From the NCBI GenBank assembly GCA_029582165.1, contig CM055871.1, positions 4,719,501 through 4,783,500 of the forward strand: 64,000 bases of DNA. Direction: 5' to 3'. Positions 34,008 through 43,315 of the stretch are shown here, piece after piece. The notes under the pieces are model-generated. The model was not told where the DNA came from. It saw only the letters and a program-made list of their open reading frames with translations, and searched no databases. This DNA is from Portulaca oleracea (Eukaryota > Streptophyta > Magnoliopsida > Caryophyllales > Portulacaceae). The translations under genes and the position numbers were made by a program. Position 1 is the first letter of the stretch, and every line of letters begins with the position of its first letter.

Positions 34008-34829
34008 TGTTGGATTTTAAGTCTCAAAGTTAAGTTTTGTTGGGAACAAGTTGGCGTCCCACATTGGTAGAAAAGTGAGAATTGTTCTACTTTAAATAGT
34101 AGAGTTCTCCAAAGCTATTTGAACTAAGTGAGATAAGGGTGGACTTGGTGGTCCACACGCGCGCGCGCGCCGCCGTCCGGTCGGTCAGGCCGGGCTCGGG
34201 TTGGTTTGGTCACTTTTTAAACAGTTTTAATTTTCTGTCTCGGTTTTTGACGGGTTAATTTATTGCGCGTGTTTTCGAGAGCTTTGGAGCTTGGGACTGA
34301 TTGTTGGGGTCTCAATGCTTGATTTTGCAGTCTTCAACACTGCAATTTCCAAGGCTTGCTCTCTTGTTTTCCTCCTTCTTCTATTTAAACCTTCTCTTCC
34401 TTTCTTGTTCAACACAGAAAAAACTCTATCTGATTTTATTCATCTCTTCTCTGCTTCTCTTAAAAATTTTGGGCAATTACTCGTTCACTCCAACTGGTTA
34501 ATGGAGAATGCACAAAATTAACCAGACCGTGTAATCCTGGGGAGTGGCCGCCATTGGAGAGTTTGCATCTGTGCTCAGGCGAAATCACTTTCAGGACAGT
34601 GGGTTTACCACGCCACGGTGTCCTTTTCTCTCGTTCATCCTTTTCAAGTAAGATCTTTCCTGCTGTGATTATTGCTAGTTTTACAACAATCTGAAAGTGA
34701 TTATGGCTTTAGTCATGGCAACCAACAAGTTTACTGTTCCTGACATGTCTAAATTGGAACCTTTGGATGGAAAGAATTACAAGCGTTGGTCTGTTAGGAT
34801 TAATTTTTATCTCGAACAAATTGACAACA
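34008..34829 (+). mobile_element. copia 5' LTR plus gag start, truncated
   Basis: The LTR starts TGTTGGATTTTAAG at 34008 and probably ends at TTTTACA (34685). It contains the GGCGTCCCACATTGGT block common in plant copia LTRs. No clear initiator-Met primer binding site follows. A gag start at 34703-34823 encodes ATNKFTVPD then LEPLDGKNYKRWS, typical of copia gag. The frame is cut at about 34830, where antisense LRR sequence begins. Confidence 0.78.
34703..34829 (+). pseudogene. copia gag N-terminus
   Basis: About 41 residues of gag: MALVMATNKF at the start, then KLEPLDGKNYKRW and INFYLEQID, before the junction with unrelated sequence. The remainder of gag and all of pol are missing. Confidence 0.8.
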
Positions 34830-35290
34830 ATAGCCAGCGTCAATAGAAGACGTTAACTTGGTTGTGAGGCATTGAGGAATGGTACCTTCAAGATGATTAT
34901 CCCCAAGGTCAAGAATTTTAAGATTTGTTGCATTGCATACTGATTCAGGGATGGGGCCTGTAAATTGGTTGTCCCCTATATCCAATTGTTCAATGGAAGA
35001 TACATTGAAGATAGTGGGAGGGACGACGCCAGACAACTGGTTACTACCAAGTACCAGAGAATTAAGGCTCTTTAGTTGACTGAGAGTATCTGGGATACTC
35101 CCAACCAATCTGTTGGATGATGCGTCGAGAAAGGTAAGCGAAGAGAGATTTCCCAGTGAAGGAGGTATTTCACCGCTTAGTAAATTATTGCTGCAGATAA
35201 ACTCCTCCAGCATTCCTGAATGGCCCATTTCTGAGGGTATCCTCCCAACCAAATTGTTATTCCGCTGAGACCATTGCCATTCTTGAATTT
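34830..35290 (-). pseudogene. LRR receptor-like protein gene fragment
   Basis: The minus strand encodes about five consecutive 24-residue leucine-rich repeats of plant extracellular type (LxxLxxLxLxxNxLxGxIP): LVGRIPSEMG, LSGEIPPSLGNLSSL, LVGSIPDTLSQLKSL, LSGVVPPTIFNVSSI, FTGPIPESVCNATNL and LEGTIPQCL. No signal peptide, membrane span or kinase domain is present. It is fused tail-to-tail to the gag remnant and looks like a captured or translocated host exon piece. Related receptors act at the plasma membrane, but this fragment has no complete gene. Confidence 0.82.
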
Positions 35291-35757
35291 ATTTATTGTT
35301 TAAATCATCTGTTTCGTTGCTCTTGTTAATCGATTTATGAGGTATGTTGTTGAATGATTGAGAGTTTGAATCCGGGTTCCTGTTAAACGTTGATAAGATC
35401 TTGATGTTTGTGTGATTTTGGTTCATTTTGTGCTCTGTTCTTTGTTACTTTGCTCTGTTTGACTCGGTTGTTCTTCTCTCTGTTTTCTCTTTTCTTTCTT
35501 CCTTTATTTCAGTCTTTTTCCTCTGTTTTACCTTCGTTGTCCTCTGTTCCTTTCTTGTTTCTTTTCTCTGTTTTTTTTTCTTCAGTCAGTAGCAGTAGGT
35601 GTAGCAGATTGAGTCATTACAATTTCTTTTGTTATTTGGTTTTGGTGTTAAGGTAAGTTAGTATTTTGTTTTGGAGTTAGGTTAGTTTTGTTTATTAAGT
35701 TGGGCAGCAGGTTTTTAGTTGGGTTAGGGTTAGGGTTAGATTATGAAACATCCAACC
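35291..35757. other. pyrimidine-rich gap
   Basis: T- and CT-rich DNA. Three TTAGGG-like units occur near 35720-35740; too few for a telomeric array. Confidence 0.45.
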
Positions 35758-37130
35758 TAGTAGATGAGAGTTTAAGTAACTTTTAGGTTCGGTACCCCAA
35801 CTCCCTATGGATACGAAAATACACCCCGGCTATACTATAGCTAGAACATGACTCCCCAAGTCTTTGGCTGGATTTGCAAGAATTACCCCACACAACAAGT
35901 TGCTACCCAGATGTGTAAGTTTTAATTTTTTTCTTCCTGGATTTGTATCTCATGGGAAGTGCAAAATACTTTCTGAATTTAGTGTTAAGGAATCATTTAC
36001 TTTCTGTCACATCCAAGTCTAGTTCTTGAAATGAACCAATGGCTCCATTGTTATTTGGTCCATATGAACATATGTGGATGTGAATGTCCCCTTATCTCTG
36101 TGTTTGTCCATATATACCTGGATATATATTAATTTTAATATATATTCTACTATATATTAATTTTAACAAATAAAATGCGTGGTGGTGATAATTGAATTGG
36201 GCATTTATTTGAGGTTTAGTTCTGTTGATCTATCAACATATTTAATGTTAATGAGGTGCAGAAAATTTAGGCAAATATGTCACAATATTTAATAGGGCAG
36301 GCCTACACATTGCAAAGTTTCCACGAGATGTTATGTATACAGATGACTTCCAAGTCTTTGGTGGACAAGCAATACTGTACATCTCTTTCGAGAAGATTAG
36401 ACAGCAAGTATCTACCCCGCTGCGTAAGTTTCAGCTTTTTCTGAAGTTCTAACCCCTGGCAAGAGCAATAGTTTAAGGCTCTCAAGTTAAGGAACGATTG
36501 ACTATTATTAGGAAATTGTCCTAAAATTACTCAATGTTTTGACGGGTAATTTGCACATAATCCCCGTAGGTTTTTAAAATTAATAAAACTAAATCTGGCC
36601 TCTTTGACGTGTGCATATTACTCCATCTTTCTCATCTTATCCGGCGTTAAATGCTTTACAATCTCTAATCTTTTTGGCCAAAATTTTCACACATACTTCC
36701 TGTGGCCCCAAATGATTATCCCTGCTCGGATATGAAATTTTTTTATCCCCCAATATTTTACCTTAAGATTTAGTGCAGTTGTTCTATCTGCTCATTAGCT
36801 GTCTTCCAATTGAACTGCAGAAAAATCTGTCAAATATGTCAACTTAGAGGGTCTATACGCTACAAAACTTCCACAAGATGGTATTATTGATATGTGTTGA
36901 CTGTTGAAGTTGACTTCCAAGTCTTCGCTGGACAAGCAAGCTTAACTTTTCTGTCATCAAGATGTGACTCACAGCAAGTAGCCACCGATTTTGTGTAAGT
37001 TTCATTTATTCATTTATTTATCTTTTCATTTATTTATTTACTTATTTTATTTGTTTATTTTTACTGTAATTTGTAACCCCTGGAAAGGGCAATAGTTTCA
37101 GGTAATCAAGCTAAAGTGTAATTTATTATT
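35758..37130. repeat. three diverged tandem units, period about 570 bp
   Basis: Blocks near 35845, 36345 and 36915 share GACTTCCAAGTCTTYGSTGGACAAGCAA-like sequence (split here for length: GACTTCCAAGTC and GGACAAGCAA), AGCAAGTATCTACCC, and a GTAAGTTT splice-donor-like sequence. Units two and three also share AACCCCTGG and GCAATAGTTT. No frame is conserved in all three. The nature is unknown. Confidence 0.55.
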
Positions 37131-37334
37131 ATGAAACTGTTATAAAATCAACCACTTTTCTTGACTATACAGTTTGTTCTCTAATTGTATCAAATTTTTG
37201 TTTCATTTTATGAGTATAAACTATTTACGGGTCTTCAACTATCAACTTATGTTTTTAAATTTGACTTGATTCTTGAACAATACCTATATATAACACCCTC
37301 AGTACATATATATAGCATTCAACTGAACTGCATT

Positions 37335-37681
37335 TGTTGGGACTGGTGGACCAGGCTTCAACAATGCTGGTGTGAAAGTGGGAGATTAATAGTATTCATG
37401 GGAGAATCATAGCATTCATACTAGTAACTACACAACTTTCACTGGGAGAGAATAGAATAGGATACATACAAAAAAGCAAAACTAAAAATGCTAAGGGGGT
37501 GGTGACTAGTTAATGAGGTTATTGGTTTGGGACAATTTTTTTTCACTTCGCCAGCCACGTTAGCACGCATGGAGATCGGTTCACCACCCCGTTAGTTACC
37601 GTTGGTATAATAATATCACCCAGGTATAACACTCAGGGATATTGTTGTCAATAGCAAATGTTGGTATATTGCAATCCAACA
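37335..37681 (-). repeat. copia 3' LTR, 347 bp
   Basis: On the minus strand it begins TGTTGGATTGCAATATACC and ends GGTCCACCAGTCCCAACA, giving TGTTGG...CCAACA ends. It is directly preceded by a polypurine tract. Confidence 0.75.
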
Positions 37682-38105
37682 CCCCCTAAAGTTGGTATAT
37701 ATTGTTTTCTTAATCCTAACAGACCAACGCTTGTCTGTGCTTGTTGCTTTGCTTCCAAACCTTCCACCTTGCAAGTTATTGCTCGGGACCACACCTGAAC
37801 CCACATGTCATGCAGCTTCTCATCCCAGAATGGTCCTGGGTCCCACTTGAAGTGGATACCACACCCGATGTCGATCAATTCTTGCCTCCGGGGTCCCGGG
37901 TCCACCTTAAAGTGTACTCCACACCCGACCCTGAAGTCGTTTTCCTCGTGTTTCATGGAGGGTGTGCGGAAAGGCTTGGAGACCATGGATTTCGAGGCTC
38001 GGGCCCCAGTCCGATACGGTCTATGTGTAGTTGAGCAAAGTCCATGTGGGAATGACCTTGATATATACTACACCTACACCCGCGCACTTATGGCGAATCA
38101 CTTAT
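37682..38105 (-). mobile_element. copia internal 3' remnant with polypurine tract
   Basis: The polypurine tract ACTTTAGGGGG is at 37682-37692 on the minus strand. The rest has a frame with two copies of GCGxHFKxDPGP but no pol motif. It is the non-coding 3' part of an otherwise lost element. Confidence 0.6.
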
Positions 38106-38473
38106 AAAAAGTCTGATTTGACCCAAACCTGATTTTGACATTGAACATTCAGATATAATATTTCTCTTTTTTATTGTTTGAAACCTATCTTAACCCATAT
38201 TTAGCTTCTTCCAACCCGAAAAAAGGAGGATTGGACATCAATTTTTGTCCAAACATTGATCGAATTTAACCAATTTGAATTTATTTTTTCAACAATGGAG
38301 TCAATAACGGTTATTTACAAGATATACATATCTATTCCTACTTCCTATGATCACATACTTAGCTAACTTATGTGCTTGCTTAACATCATTCCTACACACC
38401 TTCTCTACTCTACGTATAATAAAGCTATTTTATAAAATTTTTACAAGCTACAGCCTGAGCATACCAACTAGTA
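38106..38473. other. gap, nothing identified
   Basis: No gene or element boundary seen. Confidence 0.5.
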
Positions 38474-38536
38474 TCTGCAGTATCCAGGTGACTTCTTGAT
38501 CTGCAGTCAAATGCTCTATCACTGAGCTATGGACCC
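38474..38536 (-). pseudogene. tRNA-Cys pseudogene
   Basis: From 38536 downward the minus strand matches tRNA-Cys through acceptor 5' arm, D-arm (one G-to-A), anticodon arm with GCA, and variable loop. The T-arm is then lost: GGTTCGAACC is replaced by GGATACTGC. It cannot fold as a tRNA. Its 5' flank also resembles that of the intact copy at 46381. Confidence 0.88.
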
Positions 38537-39105
38537 TACCATGAAACAATTTGTAATCTATTTTTTATTGAATAGTGATACATATTTGAGAGTCTTAGTT
38601 AACCGGGCTTTCGTTTAATCGAATTGTCGGATAAATTTGCGATTCATATTAGATCCGAAAGTTTCAATTAACCGACTTTCAGAGGATAACTGTGTATTCA
38701 CGAATTATAAACCACTCATACAGTCATAATTGTTGTCAATCTTATGTAACCACTCACAAGTCACAACCAATAAAAGCCTTGATGTGGGCGACTAGGTTGT
38801 ATGGCAATTATAGAAGTTCATCTTCGAGCTGGACTTCACAATAGGGCATAAGAGACTCATATTGCAATAGTTTCTGAGCTTTTTAGGGCTTTTAATATAT
38901 TTTGATTTCATATTTGAGGGGTCTGTAAAGTATATTGGCTGAAAATGGTTAAGGATTCACTTGATGGGTTTATTCATAAGATCATTAATGTCCATTTGCA
39001 GAAGACAAGAAGGATTCCTTTGATAATGATAAGATCATTAATCATTTGCAGAAGAAAAGAAACAAACAGAAAGAAAAATGTGAGAAGAAAGTGGATGCAG
39101 ATATG
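38537..39105. other. gap, nothing identified
   Basis: AT-rich, with no recognisable gene. Confidence 0.5.
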
Positions 39106-39115
39106 ACAAATGAAC

Positions 39116-39730
39116 AAGTAAATTACATTTACCCTACCTGACATATGTGGTAATAATTTTTGCACACCCGACATTTATGAAATAATTTTTACCTTACATG
39201 ACATTAAGTGTTCATAAATTTAAACCTCTTAAGATATCTTATAATTGATTTTTGTTGGATTTTCCGGCGTAACATTAAAAAGATAAATATGAGTTGACTT
39301 TTTTACCCTTAATATTAATTCATATGACTTACAATTAAATATGAATTGACGTTTTTACCATTAATATTAATTCATATGACATTAACAGGGGAGTGTTGAA
39401 GAAGAGGAGGGTGAGAGGAATTGATTGTTGGTGTTTTCTATTTAGAGTTTCGACATACGTTTTTCCATACAAAACAATGAAAAGGTCAGTTAAGTCATTT
39501 TCTTCTCAATATTATGGGCAGCATGGTACATGCACATAGTCATATAGGTACATTCACATAGTCATATAGAGACATTATTATATTTTCTCATTTTTGATGA
39601 GAATGTAACTGGATTTTGCCACTAAAAATCACTTCCACTTAATGTAAGGTAATGTAAAAATTATTTCACGAATGTCGGGTGTGCAAAAATTATTACCACA
39701 AATGTCATGTAGGGTAAATGTAATTTACTC
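39116..39730. mobile_element. Mutator-type MITE (GAGTAAATTACATTTA family), copy 2
   Basis: Same ends as copy 1 at 31354 (AAGTAAATTACATTTACCC and inverse), with long matching arms. Perfect 10-bp flanking duplication ACAAATGAAC (39106-39115 and 39731-39740). Confidence 0.9.
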
Positions 39731-39740
39731 ACAAATGAAC

Positions 39741-40234
39741 TACTACATCATTATGAAATCATTGAAATCAATGATTTGTAGAGATTTTTAAGAGAAAAAA
39801 AAATATCCTTCAGGTTTTACACACCTCCTCTAAAATATTTGACAAATAGCTTTGGTTTTTGACTGACATCTAAATACTGACAAAATCATGATTGAATGAG
39901 TACTTAGAGAGCAGGTACAAGCATAGTTATTAAAATCCAGATTCTGATCTACGATCCTATGATTTTATGATTCAAAATCCTCAATACGGTTCTACTATTT
40001 ACACACGATCCACAATTCTACATACGTTAATTCCAATCCTAGTTACCCCATGAATTCGAGTTAGATCCCATTTTAACAACCTTGGGAAAGTAGATGAATA
40101 TTATGTCATGAAATGATTTATTGTTTGATTTGAGTAATTACAATATTAATCTATGTGCAAAATCTATGTTTAACCCTATGAGTTTTTGTACTTTAAAGTA
40201 CATGTAATGTACTTTGGTTCAATAAATTATGATA
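39741..40234. other. gap between two Mutator-type elements
   Basis: AT-rich, no gene seen. Confidence 0.5.
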
Positions 40235-40243
40235 CTTAAATTT

Positions 40244-41533
40244 CCAAAAAATTGATGCGGGGTGCAACACATATTTTTTAACTGACTGGCGGGCACAACT
40301 TTTCTATAATACATTCTCGGGTGACATTATATTTAATTAAATGAATCAAGGAAGACATTCCGACTATTTTGGCTGAAATCCGACGAGTTATGTTGAAAAA
40401 GACGAAAATGCCCTTATTTTTCTATCTAATGTAGCTTTATCTACCCTTCCTCCATCTTCCACTCTTTCCCTCCCCCTCTTCCACCATAGTTCATTCATCT
40501 CCAATTGAATCCCAACAAAATTTGTAGAGACTAATGGAGAAGTTGAAAACAATGGTGACCCAGACTGCATATGCGACAGATTTCACCAAGCTATCATTAC
40601 CCCACCTTTCACTCATCCCCCTACTTAACGCAGTATCCTCTCTTTACAGCCTCTCTCTTTCAATTTGCCACCATCTTTACTCTTTCGGTATTAGTCGCAA
40701 GAACAGGTACACCCCTCTTCGAATTGAATGCACCACGCTTTGTTTGTTTGTTTGTTTGTTTGATTGGTTTATTTATTGAGTTTGGTCAATTGAAGGTTGC
40801 CTGCAGCAGTCATAAGTGTGGAGAATTTGACGTGGGGAGGAAATGGGAAGACTCCAATGGTTGAGTTTCTCTCTCTTTGGTTCTCACATACTGAGTTATC
40901 AACTGCAAAATCAGTTCAAGTATCAACTCCATCCTATGAAATGAACGTCAGAAAATTTGAATATGTGATTGCTATGTCCAAGCTTGTGTGAAATATTTAA
41001 GAAAAAATTAGAAAGGGAGGCTATGCAATACAAAACTCAGAAATAGTAATCCAAAAGCAACAGGATCCTAGTACAAGGAAAAACCAGAAATCAAGCAAGA
41101 TGTCCTTTTCTTTTTGTATTTCAGGACCACTTCCGATGATGAATAGGAGGAATTCTGAAGCTTGCAAAAGCTTAGAGCTTTGCTTGCTATAGAACCGTTT
41201 TTACTAAAAGAGAGAAGAAAATACCAATACCAATAACTGATGCCAGTTCATTCAGCTTTTGTTGGGGTTCAATTGGAGACGAATGAACTATGGAGGAAGA
41301 GGGGGATGGAAAGAGTGGAAGATGGAGGAAGGGTAGATAAAGTTAAATTACATAGAAAAATAAGGGCATTTTCGTCTTTTTCAACGTAACTAGTCGGATT
41401 TTAGCCAAAATAGTTGGAATGTCACCCTTGAGTCATTTAATTAAATATAATGTCACCCGGGAATGTATTATAGAAAAGTTGTGCCCCGCCAGTCAGTTAA
41501 AAAAGATGTGTGACACCCTCCAACAATGTTTTG
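40244..41533. mobile_element. Pack-MULE carrying an LpxK-like gene fragment
   Basis: The terminal inverted repeats are about 277 bp long (40244-40520 and 41257-41533). A perfect 9-bp target duplication, CTTAAATTT, flanks it (40235-40243 and 41534-41542). Long TIRs and 9-bp duplications identify the Mutator superfamily. No transposase is present. The interior carries host gene exons. The outermost sequence (CAAAAAATTG, then CGGGGTGC) is also shared with the second Pack-MULE at 51011. Confidence 0.92.
40534..40900 (+). pseudogene. captured first exons of an LpxK-like (lipid A 4'-kinase) gene
   Basis: Exon 1 (40534-40706) begins MEKL and encodes the N-terminal membrane-associated part of plant LpxK (IPLLNAVSSLYSLSLSI). 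A GT at 40707 and AG at 40794-40795 bound an intron of 89 bp. Exon 2 (from 40796) stays in frame and carries the P-loop: VISVENLTWGGNGKTPMVEF. The family normally has VGN where VEN is seen here. Homology ends near LWFSH (about 40900). LpxK phosphorylates the lipid A disaccharide precursor. This fragment lacks most of the enzyme. The retained intron shows DNA-level capture. Confidence 0.85.
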
Positions 41534-41542
41534 CTTAAATTT

Positions 41543-41807
41543 CACCCCCTATTTTGGCCCTTCATGGGTAATTGTAAAAAAAATGAAAATCAAATAGGTA
41601 TAATCTTCATTTTCTAATCAGAATTTAACTTTGAATATTTAACCAAGAATCCTAATAAAATATTTTCCTTTTTCCTGTTGACTGAAACTGATATTGTAGC
41701 TTATCCGACCCCAAATTATTCGAATAAATTCGGTATCGGACATCAACATGTTATGATATTCATTTCGTCCGGACCCAAAATAATCTAAACATAAATTTTT
41801 AATAGTC
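41543..41807. other. short gap
   Basis: Nothing recognised. Confidence 0.5.
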
Positions 41808-41839
41808 CTACATGTTGAAACACATACACACATTTTCAA

Positions 41840-42125
41840 CTAGCGATAATGTATAACATAGAACCACATTTATACTTCCCAGAGATCCTTGAAACAAAAA
41901 AGCATCACGAATCTCAGGAATCATAGCATATAAGAGCCAACTTACAACCAAACTGTCGACCTTGATCCATTTGTTGTATGTAGGCGCATTCTCAGCTGGT
42001 TTAACACATTTCCTTGTGATGAAACCAAGCTTTTCTTTAGTCTTCAACCCAATCTTGACAAATCTACTCCACTTCTGGAAGTTTGATCCTGTAAAATTTA
42101 GATTGGTGATGGGTAGAGCCGGATG
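41840..42125 (-). pseudogene. copia gag fragment
   Basis: The frame contains ITNLNFTGSNFQKWSRFV, KLGFITRKCVKP and KVDSLVVSWLLYAMIPEI, the Retrotran_gag_3 and UBN2 start, close to the gag at 2787-3410. It degrades after about 41880. Confidence 0.85.
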
Positions 42126-42279
42126 AATGGCGATCGATCTCCGGCGTTGCGCCGGTTCCGGCGACAATCGAAGGTTGTAATAACTTCGATACCACCCCCG
42201 GAATAATCTGGTAGGCAAGGGTCCTGACCGTTACAGTCCGAGACTGGACTGATTCTGCTCGGAATTCGTACCTCTGACC

Positions 42280-42575
42280 ATGTACATCGCAGCTGGCGAG
42301 AGTCGGACAACCATTGGAGATATTCAAGAATTGAAGCATACCCATCTGCTTAAACTTGAAGCAAACCCCAATGGGATGATGAGTGATGATCCGTCTAATA
42401 GGTGTATTGATGAGAAGAAGATGTTGACGGCCTGCTTGAAAATCCCAGGGAATGATTCCCTTGATCTTTCGTTGCAAATTTGGAATAAAGGAAGAAAACG
42501 TGTTACCGTCTCAATTACAGCTCCCGCATTTGTTCAGTTGGAGGAATCAAAGGTTCAACTTCAGGTAAACAATCT
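42280..42575 (+). pseudogene. host gene exon captured in a copia leader
   Basis: The plus strand, antisense to the retrotransposon, encodes a stretch ending SNRCIDEKKMLTACLKIP, then LSLQIWNKGRKRVTVSI and APAFVQLEESKVQLQ. It resembles the ectodomain of a plant single-pass membrane protein family of unknown function (DUF7356-like, tentative). A canonical 5' splice site (CTTCAG then GTAAAC) follows at about 42566, so genomic DNA with an intron was captured. The open frame continues a further 40 codons into the presumed intron. Confidence 0.6.
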
Positions 42576-42964
42576 CCAGAAAACTCACCCCCATCAACCA
42601 CATTTACAAACCCACTTTGGAAAAAACCTCAACAACAACAATGTCAGGGTTAGGCCTCTCATTTGGAGCTCCGACAAATGCGGAGCCGATGCTTGAGGGA
42701 GGATAGAGATAGGTCAGGATTCAGGGGTCGTTCTGGATGTACTTCGGCGTGCACAGAAAGCTCACGCCCAAGAGCGGGTACCAGCCTGTCGAGATGGAGC
42801 TCTCGGTTTCTGACGTGGCGAAAACGGCTGCTGTTGCGGAATCGGACAACGACGGAGACTGAGACAATGACGAATCAATTTCTTCAACGAACCTAGATTG
42901 ACAATCGAATCGAAAGGAAACAATCAGAAGTTCAAAGAATCAGAAAAACAGATTAAGAGCCTTG

Positions 42965-42977
42965 GGCTCTGATACCA
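42965..42977 (-). other. copia primer binding site
   Basis: Minus strand TGGTATCAGAGCC, a perfect match to the initiator-Met tRNA 3' complement, adjacent to the LTR. Confidence 0.93.
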
Positions 42978-43249
42978 TGTGAAAACTCGAAGGAAATTGG
43001 AGAAAGACTACAGAGATAGAGAGAGAATAATTAGAGGAGAGAAAAGAGACTTTTTCTATTATTATCAATCTGGTTCGATCACAAAGAGGAAAGCCTATGA
43101 CTCTTTATACACAAAAGAGGAAGAGGAGTAATTAGTTCCAACTCCATATTAAAGAAAACAAGAAAGTAAAACAATCTTGACAATCTTGATTTCTTAATCT
43201 TGGATCTTCTTGATTGATCCATGATTGATCCACCTTGATTATCTTCACA
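42978..43249 (-). repeat. copia 5' LTR, 272 bp
   Basis: Both strand readings start TGTGAA (TGTGAAAACTCG and TGTGAAGATAATC), so ends are TG...CA. The primer binding site abuts it. Confidence 0.88.
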
Positions 43250-43315
43250 ATTCTAATTTGATTATTTATAATTTACAAGTCTGCCATATATTTTTCCATT
43301 CATTTACTTGCATTA

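Larger units (their letters stand above)
41808..43249 (-). mobile_element. copia 5' part: LTR, leader with host insert, gag start
   Basis: On the minus strand: LTR (43249-42978), primer binding site, an unusually long leader of about 750 bp, then a gag start (42125 to about 41840). All downstream coding regions are missing. The leader contains a host gene fragment on the opposite strand (about 42280-42575). Confidence 0.85.

Noticed and set aside
35720..35741. Telomere-like TTAGGG units
   Set aside because: Only about three units, and the usual plant repeat is TTTAGGG; most likely chance.
36303..36485. 60-residue minus-strand frame in the tandem units
   Set aside because: Not kept open in the other two units, so unlikely to be coding.
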